Below, piece by piece: positions 45,773 to 59,100 of a stretch of 64,000 nucleotides of DNA (positions are counted from its first letter, which is position 1; each line of letters opens with the position of its first letter). The notes under the pieces were generated by a model that saw nothing but the letters and a program-made list of their open reading frames with translations, ran no database searches and was not told where the DNA came from. Made by a program: the position numbers and the translations under genes. The stretch comes from Bacteroidota bacterium (GTDB lineage: Bacteria; Bacteroidota; Bacteroidia; Chitinophagales; Chitinophagaceae), in NCBI GenBank assembly GCA_016711825.1, contig JADJSG010000007.1, positions 372,001 through 436,000 on the forward strand, given 5' to 3'.

Positions 45773-46366
45773 ATGGAATTTGTCTTTTGTACCAATAATG
45801 AACATAAAATACAAGAAGTTACCCAAATTATGGGAAGCAATTTTGTTTTTCTAAAATTAAAAGATGTTCATTTTTATGATGAGATACCTGAGCCATTTGA
45901 TACCTTAAGTGCCAATGCCGCTATTAAAGCAAATACAGTATTTTTTTATTGCGGTAAAAATTGCTTTGCTGAAGATACTGGGTTGTTTATTGATGCACTA
46001 CTTGGTGAACCAGGTGTATACTCAGCCAGGTATGCTGGTGAACCTGTTGATTCTTCAAAAAATATTCAAAAAGTGATGGATAAAATGCTGGGGTGTGAAA
46101 ATAGGAAAGCCTTTTTCAAAACTGTCATTTCATTAGTTACCCAAGAAGGAGAGTGGCAATTTGAAGGTATTTGTCATGGCAGCATTGCTAAACAACTATC
46201 TGGAAAAGACGGATTTGGATATGACCCCATTTTTATTCCAGATGGATATACTCAAACTTTTGCAGAAATGGATGTGACATTGAAAAACAACATCAGTCAT
46301 AGAAAAAAAGCCTTTGATCATTTCGAATATTTTTTAAAACATGAATATCCAAACTTTATAAAATGA
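45773..46366 (+). CDS. rdgB: XTP/dITP diphosphatase (RdgB/HAM1)
   Basis: 197 residues. It hydrolyses non-canonical purine nucleoside triphosphates. FCTNNEHKIQEV, FAEDTGLFIDALLGEPGVYSARYAG (Asp general base and metal ligand) and GKDGFGYDPIFIPDG are canonical. Its last 4 bases overlap the start of the thioesterase gene. Confidence 0.96.
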   Translation: MEFVFCTNNEHKIQEVTQIMGSNFVFLKLKDVHFYDEIPEPFDTLSANAAIKANTVFFYCGKNCFAEDTGLFIDALLGEPGVYSARYAGEPVDSSKNIQKVMDKMLGCENRKAFFKTVISLVTQEGEWQFEGICHGSIAKQLSGKDGFGYDPIFIPDGYTQTFAEMDVTLKNNISHRKKAFDHFEYFLKHEYPNFIK

Positions 46367-46812
46367 GAATTAAAATTATAATGAATACCCCTGTCGTTTT
46401 TACTTCGATGATAAAAGTAAGAATCTCTGATATCAACTATGGAGGACATGTAGGGAATGATAGTATTTTGTCAATTATACATGAAGCAAGATTGGCATTT
46501 TTAAATCAGTGGGGATATACAGAAATGAATGCAGGAGGTTGTGGATTAATTATGGCAGATAGTGCCATCCAATACAAAGCAGAATCTTTCTATGGCGATG
46601 TAATAGAAGTAGCCATTTCGATTGATGATATCAAAACTGTTTCCTTCGATATGTATTATAAATTACAAGCTAAAAGAGAGAACGAAACAAAGATCATAGC
46701 AATGGCAAAAACGGGTATGATTACATTTGATTATCACACCAGAAGTATAGTCACAATCCCTGATTTGCTAAAGGATAAACTGGTAAATGGTAATATTTTT
46801 GCTATTCAATAA
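46363..46812 (+). CDS. Hot-dog-fold acyl-CoA thioesterase
   Basis: 149 residues from ATG 46363 (overlap ATGA with rdgB); ATG 46381 would give the more usual short N-terminus. 4HBT features: VRISDINYGGHVGNDSILSIIHEAR, with the Asp and Gly-His of the active site region, FYGDVIEVAISI, and IAMAKTGMITFDY. Substrate not predictable. Confidence 0.85.
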   Translation: MRIKIIMNTPVVFTSMIKVRISDINYGGHVGNDSILSIIHEARLAFLNQWGYTEMNAGGCGLIMADSAIQYKAESFYGDVIEVAISIDDIKTVSFDMYYKLQAKRENETKIIAMAKTGMITFDYHTRSIVTIPDLLKDKLVNGNIFAIQ

Positions 46813-46830
46813 CTTCAAATGTTTTGCATT

Positions 46831-46922
46831 AATAGTGAATAGTGAATAGAGAATAGAGAATAGTGAATAGTGAATAGCAAATAGCGAAAAGCGAAAAGCG
46901 AATAGCAAATAGTGAATAGACA
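46831..46922. repeat. Heptanucleotide tandem repeat (GAATAGT-type)
   Basis: About 13 consecutive 7-base units of GAATAGT/GAATAGA/GAAAAGC/CAAATAG type, with point differences but no change of period. It lies 250-340 bases before the giant adhesin gene, in a 363-base intergenic region that is otherwise AT-rich and without a clear reading frame. Confidence 0.75.
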
Positions 46923-47175
46923 ATAACAAACAGTATTATTAAATGTTTATTTGCTTAAAAGGCATGATGAATAGATTAATTTTTCCTTAAATGATTTTTT
47001 TATGGCTTTACAATTAATATATTAAATATTTTACGTAAAAATCAGGGAACTTTTTTTTATTCATTTGGACTGCATCTGCAATATTTCAATTTCATTTTTT
47101 ACACGATTTTAAATTGTTGTTAAAACAAGATAGCTTTTTGATTGTTGTAAGTTATACACATATTTAATATTTATA

Positions 47176-50100
47176 ATGTATTTAAAATTGAAATTGAGTA
47201 TGTTGTATATATATTACAATACTGTGACAATTCGGATTTTGTTAACGTATTTGATAAGAAATACTCACTTATTTAACTTTATCCAAAATTCTTTCGGTGT
47301 GAAAAAACTATACTTATTCGTTTTATTTTTGGTTGCTTTTTTAGGGAATAGTGAAAGTGTATTTGCTACACATGCTGCTGGTGGAGAATTGATTTACGAT
47401 TTAATACCCAATACAACCAACCAATATAGATTTACATTTAAATTTTATCGTGATTGTAGCGGTACTGCAGAACCTGCAACTTTTACGATGTGTTACAACA
47501 ATACATGTGGTGTAAATAATCAATCCGTTACTTTGTCAAAAATGATTGGTAATTTACCTAATGGCCAACCAAATGGAAGTACCGTAGTGACTGGTTGTGT
47601 TAATCAACCTACAATTTGTACAGGTGGAGCATTGCCGGGATACCGTGAATGGTGGTATACAGGTGTTGTAACTTTAAATTCTACATGTAATTTTTGGCGT
47701 TTTTGGATTACACTTTGCTGTAGAAATAATGGAATTGGGAATCTTGTAAATTCAGGTGCACAAAACATTTTTGTTGAAACAACTTTTAATAATGTATACA
47801 ATTTAAATAGTTCACCTTTTATTGTAACACCACCGATTGCCTATTATTGTCAAAACCAACCTTCTTTTGCTTATTATGCGGCTAGTGACCCGAATGGTGA
47901 TTCATTAACATATGAATCATTTAACCCTCAAACAAATGGTGCTGGTTGTGGTGTCAATGCACCTGTAAATATTTTTCAAGCACCTTACAATACGGTTAAT
48001 CCATTTCCTACGGGTAACACTTTTACCATAAATCCTACCAATGGCTTAATCAATTTTACGCCTACTGCATTGGGAAAATGGGTTTTTACAGTTAAAATTA
48101 AAGAATACCGAAATGGGGTTTTAATTGGCTCAGTTATGAGAGATATTCAGTTTGTCGTCACTGTATGTAATTTGCCTAATCCATTGTACGTTTTGGCTCA
48201 ATATACACCTATCAATTGCAATGGAGGCACTTCAACCATAACAGCAACTGGTTTTGGCGGTTTGCCAGCATATGAATATAAATTAAATTTAGGTGCCTAT
48301 CAGCCTGGAAATCAATTTACTGGATTAGTAGCTGGAGTTTATACTGTGACCATAAAAGATGCCCAAAATTGTACAGCGACTTCTTTAGTCAATATTATGC
48401 AATCCCCTCCTATTCAGGTAGGGGTCGCAGCAGCAAATATTTTGTGTAATGGTGGTACTACAACCATCTTTTGTACTGGCATCGGTGGATTATCCCCATA
48501 TCAATATAGTTTGAATGGGGCACCCTTTCAACTTTTAAATCAATTCACAAATGTTGGTGCAGGAATTTACACCATCACTGTGAAAGATGCTAATAATTGT
48601 ACAGGTACAAACACAATTTCTATTATACAATCACCTCCTCTTAATATCGCTATTGTAGCTCCACCATTGGCTTGTAATGGTTTAACTACGATTACCACCA
48701 ATGTTAATGGTGGGGTAGCACCTTATCAATATAAATTAAATGCAGGCTTGTATCAAATTGGAAATCAGTTTTTTAATATCGGTGCGGGTACTTATACAAT
48801 TACTGTAAAAGATGCAAACAATTGTACAAATTCAACCACTTTAACAATTTTGCCAATTAATTTGTTGTCTCTCTCTACACTCAATTTAACCAATCCTTCA
48901 TGTAATGGATTGTGTAATGGAACGGCACAATTTGCAGCAGCTGGAGGAACACCTGCTTATGTATATTCAATCACTGCACCAGGTATTATCAATCCTGCTA
49001 CAGGTGCTGTTACGGGCCTTTGTGCAGGTGCCTATACGGTAACGGTAACAGATGCAAATTTATGCACAGCAATAAGTACATTTACAGTAACACAGCCACC
49101 TCCTTTGTCATTAAACTTAATAAATGCTGTCAACCCTTCGTGTAATGGTGGATGCAATGGCACCGCACAAGTTTTGGGAAATGGAGGGGTGAGTCCTTTG
49201 CTGTATTCAATTACCGCTCCTGGTGTTATCAATATTACTGGTTCTGTTACAGGTCTTTGTGCAGGTTCTTATACAGTTACTGTTACAGATGCAAATTTAT
49301 GTACAGCCACTACTGTGTTGACTATTACACAACCACCCCCCATTGTTTTAAATGTTTCAAATATTGTCAATTTAACGTGCTTTGGATTATGTAATGGTAC
49401 AGCGCAAATTGGTGCTGTAGGAGGGGTGCCAGGATTTTCATATACAATTACCGCTCCTGGTATAATTAATTTTACGGGTGCTGCTTCACAGCTTTGTGCA
49501 GGTACTTATACCGTTACAGCTACTGATGCTAATTTATGTACAGCCACTACCTCCTTTACCGTTACACAACCTTTAGCAGTTGTTGCAAATGTATCTAATA
49601 TCACCAATGTAAGTTGCAATGGTGTATGCGATGGTACTGCGCAAGCAGGTGCTGTAGGTGGAACACCGGGTTATACTTTTGCGATTACTGCCCCTGGTGT
49701 CATAGACGTCAACACCGGTGCTATCACCGCATTATGTGCTGGCACTTACACTGTGACCGTGACAGATGCCAACAACTGTACAGGAACTTCTACTTTTACG
49801 ATTACCGAACCAAATGTATTAACTATCACAATCAATACTTCTACTATACCAAGTTGTGTACCAGGTTGTGATGGTACCGCAACGACCATTACTGCAGGTG
49901 GTACTGCCGCTTATGCTTATAGCATCAGTGGTGGTGCTGCAATAAATGCATTAGGCAACGCTACCAACTTATGTGCTGCCACTGTATATACGATTACGGT
50001 AACCGATGCAAACAACTGTACAGCCACAACAACCATCCAATTAACTGCACCAAACGCACCAACAGTAACGGTATCAAATATTACCAATGTAACCTGCAAT

Positions 50101-53100
50101 GGTTTATGCAATGGTACCGCACAAGCAAATGGTGTAGGTGGTTTGAACCCCTTGAGTTATACGATTACGGCCCCTGGTGTTATTGACGTAAATACGGGTG
50201 CTATCAGTGGTTTATGTGCTGGTACTTATACCGTGACTGTAACCGATGCAAATCTATGTACAGGTACTACAAGCTTTACGATAACTGAACCTGCATTATT
50301 GACAGTCTCAATGTCAAATATTATTGATGCTACCTGCAATGGCTTATGCAATGGCAGTGCCCAGGCAACTGGCCTTGGCGGTACCAATCCATTATCATAT
50401 ACGATTACTGCACCTGGTGTTATTGACGTAAACACAGGAGCTGCAACAGCACTTTGTGCTGGTACTTATACCGTAACGGTAACAGATGGCAACTTATGTA
50501 CAGCTACAACAAGCTTTACCATCAATGAACCTACCGCTGTTGTTACTACAGTAACCGCTAGTACAAATCCAACCTGTACACCTGGTTGCGATGGTAGTGT
50601 TACGGTAAGTGGTTCTGGTGGTACAGGTCTCATTGTATTTAGTATCATCCCGAATGCGGGTATCATCCAAAACCCAGCAGGTACCTTTACGGGCTTATGC
50701 GCTGGTACCAATTATGTTATCACCGGTACGGATGCAAACGGTTGCACCGGAACAACCAATATCAGTTTGTCAACCCCGAATGCACCAACAGCAAATGTAT
50801 CTAATATCACCAATGTAAGTTGCAATGGTGTATGCGATGGTACTGCGCAAGCAGGTGCTGTAGGTGGCACACCGGGTTATACTTATGCAATCACTGCTCC
50901 TGGTGTGATAGACATCAACACCGGTGCTATCACCGCATTATGTGCTGGCACTTACACTGTGACCGTGACAGATGCCAACAACTGTACAGGCACTTCTACA
51001 TTTACGATTACCGAACCAAATGTATTAACTATCACAATCAATACTTCTACTATACCAAGTTGTGTACCTGGTTGTGATGGTACAGCAACGACCATTACTG
51101 CAGGTGGTACTGCAGCTTATGCTTATAGCATCAGTGGTGGTGCTGCAATAAATGCATTAGGCAACGCTACCAACTTATGTGCTGCCACTGTATATACGAT
51201 TACGGTAACCGATGCAAACAACTGTACAGCCACAACAACCATCCAATTAACCGCACCAAACGCACCAACAGTGACAGTATTAAATATTACCAATGTAACC
51301 TGCAATGGTTTATGCAATGGTACCGCACAAGCAAATGGTGTAGGTGGTTTGAACCCCTTGAGTTATACGATTACGGCCCCTGGTGTTATTGACGTAAATA
51401 CGGGTGCTATCACTGGTTTATGTGCTGGCACTTATACCGTGACTGTAACCGATGCAAATCTATGTACAGGTACTACAAGCTTTACGATAACTGAACCTAC
51501 ATTACTGACCGTATCGATGTCAAATATTATTGATGCTACCTGCAATGGCTTATGCAATGGCAGTGCCCAGGCAACTGGCCTTGGTGGTACCAATCCATTA
51601 TCTTATACGATTACGGCACCTGGTGTTATTGACGTAAACACAGGAGCTGCAACAGCACTTTGTGCTGGTACTTATACCGTAACGGTAACAGATGGCAACT
51701 TATGTACAGCTACAACAAGCTTTACCATCAATGAACCTACCGCTGTTGTTACCACAGTAACTGCCAGTACAAATCCAACCTGTACACCTGGTTGCGATGG
51801 TAGTGTTACGGTAAGTGGTTCTGGTGGTACAGGTCTTATCGTATTTAGCATCATCCCGAATGCGGGTATCATCCAAAACCCAGCAGGTACCTTTACGGGC
51901 TTATGTGCTGGTACCAATTATGTTATCACTGGTACGGATGCAAACGGTTGCACCGGAACTACGAATATCACTTTATCAACCCCGAATGCACCAACAGCAA
52001 GTGTATCTAATATCACCAATGTAAGTTGCAATGGTGTATGCGATGGTACTGCGCAAGCAGGTGCAGTAGGTGGCACACCGGGTTATACTTTTGCGATTAC
52101 AGCTCCTGGTGTGATAGACATCAACACAGGTGCTATCACCGCATTATGTGCTGGCACTTACACTGTGACCGTGACAGATGCCAACAACTGTACAGGAACT
52201 TCTACATTTACGATTACCGAACCAAATGTATTAACGATCACAATCAATACTTCTACTATACCAAGTTGTGTACCTGGTTGTGATGGTATAGCAACGACCA
52301 TTACTGCAGGTGGTACTGCCGCTTATGCATACAGCATCAGTGGTGGTGCAGCAATTGATGCATCAGGTAATGCTACCAACTTATGTGCTGCCACTGTATA
52401 TACGATTACGGTAACCGATGCAAACAACTGTACAGCCACAACAACCATCCAATTAACCGCACCAAACGCACCAACAGTAACGGTATCAAATATTACCAAT
52501 GTAACCTGCAATGGTTTATGCAATGGTACCGCACAAGCAAATGGTGTAGGTGGTTTGAACCCCTTGAGTTATACGATTACGGCCCCTGGTGTTATTGACG
52601 TAAATACGGGTGCTATCACTGGTTTATGTGCTGGTACTTATACCGTGACTGTAACCGATGCAAATCTATGTACAGGTACTACAAGCTTTACGATAACTGA
52701 ACCTGCATTATTGACAGTCTCAATGTCAAATATTATTGATGCTACCTGCAATGGCTTATGCAATGGCAGTGCCCAGGCAACTGGCCTTGGTGGTACCAAT
52801 CCATTATCTTATACGATTACGGCACCTGGTGTTATTGACGTAAACACAGGAGCTGCAACAGCACTTTGTGCTGGTACTTATACCGTAACGGTAACAGATG
52901 GCAACTTATGTACAGCTACAACAAGCTTTACCATCAATGAACCTACCGCTGTTGTTACCACAGTAACTGCCAGTACAAATCCAACCTGTACACCTGGTTG
53001 CGATGGTAGTGTTACGGTAAGTGGTTCTGGTGGTACAGGTCTCATTGTATTTAGTATCATCCCGAATGCGGGTATTATCCAAAACCCGGCAGGTACCTTT

Positions 53101-56100
53101 ACGGGCTTATGTGCTGGTACCAATTATGTTATCACCGGTACGGATGCAAACGGTTGCACCGGAACAACCAATATCAGTTTATCAACCCCGAATGCACCAA
53201 CAGCAAGTGTATCTAATATCACCAATGTAAGTTGCAATGGTGTATGCGACGGTACTGCGCAAGCAGGTGCAGTAGGTGGCACTCCAGCTTATACTTTTGC
53301 GATTACTGCTCCTGGTGTGATTGACATCAACACCGGTGCTATCACCGCATTATGTGCTGGTAGTTATACCGTAACGGTAACAGATGCCAACAGTTGTGTA
53401 GGCACTACCAGTTTCACAGTTACTGAACCGAATGTGTTAACCGTAGATATCAATACCACCACACCCGTATCATGTGTACCAGGTTGTGATGGTACAGCTA
53501 CTACCATTACTGCAGGTGGTACTGCCGCTTATGCTTATAGCATCAGTGGTGGTGCAGCAATTGATGCATCAGGCAACGCTACCAACTTATGTGCTGCCAC
53601 TGTATATACGATTACGGTAACCGATGCAAACAACTGTACCGGTACTACAACCATACAATTAACTGCACCAAACGCACCAACGGTAACGGTGTCAAATATT
53701 ACCAATGTAACCTGCAATGGTTTATGCAATGGTACCGCACAAGCAAATGGTGTAGGTGGTTTGAATCCCTTGAGTTACACGATTACGGCCCCTGGTGTTA
53801 TTGACGTAAATACGGGTGCTATCACTGGTTTATGCGCAGGTACTTATACCGTGACTGTAACCGATGCAAATCTATGTACAGGTACTACAAGCTTTACGAT
53901 AACTGAACCTGCATTATTAACAGTCTCAATGTCAAATATTATTGATGCTACCTGCAATGGCTTATGCAATGGCAGTGCCCAGGCAACTGGTCTTGGTGGT
54001 ACCAATCCATTATCTTATACGATTACGGCACCTGGTGTTATTGACGTAAACACAGGAGCTGCAACAGCACTTTGTGTTGGTACTTATACCGTAACCGTAA
54101 CAGATGGCAACTTATGTACAGCTACTACAAGCTTTACCATCAATGAACCTACCGCTGTTGTTACCACAGTAACCGCCAGTACAAATCCAACCTGTACACC
54201 TGGTTGCGATGGTAGTGTTACGGTAAGTGGTTCTGGTGGTACAGGTCTTATCGTATTTAGTATCATTCCGAATGCGGGTATTATCCAAAACCCAGCAGGC
54301 ACCTTTACGGGCTTATGCGCTGGTACCAATTATGTTATCACCGGTACGGATGCAAACGGTTGCACCGGTACAACCAATATCACTTTATCAACCCCGAATG
54401 CACCAACAGCAAGTGTATCTAATATCACCAACGTAAGTTGCAATGGTGTATGCGATGGTACTGCGCAAGCAGGTGCTGTAGGTGGAACACCGGGTTATAC
54501 TTTTGCAATTACTGCTCCTGGTGTGATTGACATCAACACCGGTGCTATCACCGCATTATGTGCTGGTAGTTATACCGTAACGGTAACAGATGCCAACAGT
54601 TGTGTAGGCACAACCAGTTTCACAGTGACTGAACCGAATGTATTAACCGTAGATATCAATACCACCACACCCGTATCATGTGTACCAGGTTGTGATGGTA
54701 CAGCTACTACAATTACTGCAGGTGGTACAGCCGCTTATGCTTACAGCATCAGTGGTGGTGCAGCAATTGATGCATCAGGCAACGCTACCAACTTATGTGC
54801 TGCCACTGTATATACGATTACGGTAACCGATGCAAACAACTGTACAGGAACAACAACCATCCAATTAACTGCACCAAACGCACCAACAGTGACAGTATCA
54901 AATATTACCAATGTAACCTGCAATGGTTTATGCAATGGTACCGCACAAGCAAATGGTGTAGGTGGTTTAAACCCCTTGAGTTATACGATTACGGCTCCTG
55001 GTGTTATTGACGTAAATACGGGTGCTATCACTGGTTTATGTGCAGGTACTTATACCGTGACTGTAACCGATGCAAATCTATGTACAGGTACTACAAGCTT
55101 TACGATAACTGAACCTACATTGTTAACAGTATCGATGTCAAATATTATTGATGCTACCTGCAATGGCTTATGCAATGGCAGTGCCCAGGCAACTGGCCTT
55201 GGTGGTACCAATCCATTATCTTATACGATTACGGCACCTGGTGTTATTGACGTAAACACAGGAGCTGCAACAGCACTTTGTGCTGGTACTTATACCGTAA
55301 CCGTAACAGATGGCAACTTATGTACAGCTACAACAAGCTTTACCATCAATGAACCTACCGCTGTTGTTACCACAGTAACCGCCAGTACAAATCCAACCTG
55401 TACACCTGGTTGCGATGGTAGTGTTACGGTAAGTGGTTCTGGTGGTACAGGTCTTATCGTATTTAGCATCATCCCGAATGCTGGTATTATCCAAAACCCA
55501 GCAGGTACCTTTACAGGCTTATGTGCTGGTACCAATTATGTTATCACCGGTACGGATGCAAACGGTTGCACCGGCACTACCAATATCAGTTTATCAACCC
55601 CGAATGCACCAACCGTGAGTGTATCTAATATCACGAATGTAAGTTGCAATGGTTTATGCGACGGTACTGCGCAAGCAGGAGCAGTAGGTGGCACACCGGG
55701 TTATACTTATGCAATCAATGCCCCTGGTGTGATAGACATCAACACAGGTGCTATCACTGCATTATGTGCTGGTAGTTATACCGTAACGGTAACAGATGCC
55801 AACAGTTGTGTAGGCACTACCAGTTTCACAGTTACTGAACCAAATGTATTAACCGTAGATATCAATACCACTACACCGGTATCATGCGTACCAGGTTGTG
55901 ATGGAACAGCTACTACCATTACAGCAGGTGGTACACCAGCTTATGCTTACAGCATCAGTGGCGGTGCTGCAATTGATGTTTTGGGTAATGCGACCAACTT
56001 ATGTTCAGGTATTACTTACACGATTACCGTAACGGATGCAAACAACTGTACTGGCACTACAACTATCCAATTAACTGCACCAAATGCACCAACGATTACG

Positions 56101-59100
56101 ATCAATACCACTACACCGGTATCATGCGTACCTGGTTGTGATGGTACAGCTACTACAATCACTGCAGGTGGTACACCAGCATATGTTTACAGTATCAGTG
56201 GTGGTGCTGCAATAGATGCTTTGGGTAATGCGACCAACTTATGTTCAGGTATTACATATACAATCACAGTTACAGATGCAAACAACTGTACAGGTACAAC
56301 AACCATACAGTTAACGGCACCGAATGCACCAACGATAACTATCAATACCACTACACCGGTATCATGCGTACCGGGTTGTGATGGTACAGCAACGACGACA
56401 ACCGCAGGTGGTACACCAGCGTATGTTTACAGCATCAGTGGTGGTGCTACAATAGATGCTTTGGGTAATGCAACGAACTTATGTGCTGGTACTGTATATA
56501 CAATCACAGTTACGGATGCGAACGCTTGCACTGGAACAACAACCATCCAGTTAATCGCTCCAAATGCACCAACGATAACTATCAATACCACTACACCTGT
56601 AACATGTGTACCTGGTTGTGATGGCACCGCAACGACAACAACTGTAGGTGGTACACCAGCATATGTTTACAGCATCAGTGGTGGAGCTACAATAGATGCT
56701 TTGGGTAATGCGACCAACTTATGTGCTGGTACAGTGTATACTATTACTGTGACCGATGCCAATGCTTGCACAGGCACAACAACCATCCAGTTAATCGCTC
56801 CAAATGCACCAACGATAACGATCAACACCACTACACCTGTAACATGTGTACCGGGTTGTGATGGTACCGCTACTACAATCACTGCAGGTGGTACACCAGC
56901 GTATGTTTACAGCATCAGTGGTGGAGCTACAATAGATGCTTTGGGTAATGCGACCAACTTATGTGCTGGTACAGTGTATACTATTACTGTGACCGATGCC
57001 AATGCTTGCACAGGCACAACAACCATACAGTTAACGGCACCAAATGCACCAACAATTACGATTAACACGACTACAGCACCAACTTGTTTACCAGGTTGTG
57101 ATGGAACGGCAACTACTATTACCGTAGGTGGTACACCAGCGTATGTTTACAGCATCAGTGGCGGTGCTACCATAGATGTGTTGGGTAATGCTTCTAACTT
57201 GTGTGCAGGTATCACTTATACCATTACAGTTACGGATGCAAACGGTTGCACCGGCACTACCAATATCAGTTTATCAACCCCGAATGCACCGACTGTGAGT
57301 GTATCTAATATCACGAATGTAAGTTGCAATGGTTTATGCGACGGTACTGCGCAAGCAGGAGCAGTAGGTGGCACACCGGGTTATACTTATGCGATTACTG
57401 CCCCTGGTGTGATAGACATCAACACCGGTGCTATCACCGCATTATGTGCTGGTAGTTATACGGTAACGGTAACAGATGCCAACAGTTGTGTAGGCACTAT
57501 CAGTTTCACAGTTACTGAACCAAATGTGTTAACCGTCGCTATCAATACCACCACACCCGTATCATGCGTACCAGGTTGTGATGGTACAGCGACAACCATC
57601 ACAGCAGGTGGTACAGCCGCTTATGCTTACAGCATCAGTGGTGGAGCAGCAATAGATGCTTTGGGTAATGCGACCAACTTATGTTCAGGTATTACATATA
57701 CAATCACCGTAACGGATGCAAACAACTGTACTGGTACAACAACCATACAATTAACGGCACCAAACGCACCAACGATTAGTATCAATACCACTACACCGGT
57801 ATCATGTGTACCGGGTTGTGATGGAACAGCTACTACCATTACAGCAGGTGGTACACCAGCATATGTTTATAGTATCAGTGGTGGTGCTGCAATAGATGCT
57901 TTGGGTAATGCGACGAACTTATGTTCAGGTATTACTTACACGATTACCGTAACGGATGCAAACAACTGTACTGGCACTACAACTATCCAGTTAACGGCAC
58001 CAAACGCACCAACGATAACTATCAATACTACAACGGCACCAACTTGTGTACCGGGTTGTGATGGTACCGCAACGACCATTACTGTAGGTGGTACGCCAGC
58101 GTATGCTTACAGCATCAGTGGTGGTGCTGCCATAGATGCTTTGGGTAATGCTTCCAACTTATGTTCAGGTATTACTTACACGATTACCGTAACGGATGCA
58201 AACAACTGTACAGGAACAACAACCATACAATTAACTGCACCGAATGCACCAACGATAACTATCAATACCACTACACCGGTATCATGTGTACCTGGTTGTG
58301 ATGGTACAGCTACAACAATCACTGCAGGTGGTACACCAGCATATGTTTACAGCATCAGTGGTGGAGCTACAATAGATGCTTTGGGTAATGCAACGAACTT
58401 ATGTGCAGGTACAGTATATACAATCACAGTTACCGATGCCAACGCTTGCACAGGTACTACAACGATACAATTAACTGTAACAAATGCACCAACAATTACT
58501 ATCAACACGACTACGGCACCAACTTGTGTACCGGGTTGTGATGGTACCGCAACTACAATCACTGCAGGTGGTACACCAGCTTATGTTTACAGTATCAGTG
58601 GTGGTGCAGTTATAGATGCCTTAGGTAATGCAACGAACTTATGTTCAGGTACTTACACTATTACCGTAACGGATGCAAATAACTGCACTGGCACAACAAC
58701 CATACAATTAATGGCACCAAATGCACCAACGATAACTATCAACACCACTACACCTGTAACATGTGTACCGGGTTGTGATGGCACCGCAACTACGACAACC
58801 GTAGGTGGTACACCTGCGTATGTTTACAGCATCAGTGGTGGAGCTACAATAGATGCTTTGGGTAATGCAACCAACTTATGTGCTGGTACAGTGTATACAA
58901 TCACTGTGACCGATGCCAATGCTTGCACAGGCACAACAACCATCCAGTTAATCGCTCCAAATGCACCAACAATTACGATCAACACCACTACACCCCAACT
59001 TGTTTACCGGGTTGTGATGGAACGGCTACTACAATTACCGTAGGTGGTACACCAGCGTATGTTTACAGCATCAGTGGTGCTGCTACAATAGATGCTTTGG

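Noticed and set aside
49032..58562. Many minus-strand and out-of-frame plus-strand reading frames across the adhesin
   Set aside because: They recur at the repeat period and are shadows of the repetitive coding sequence, without their own starts or domains.
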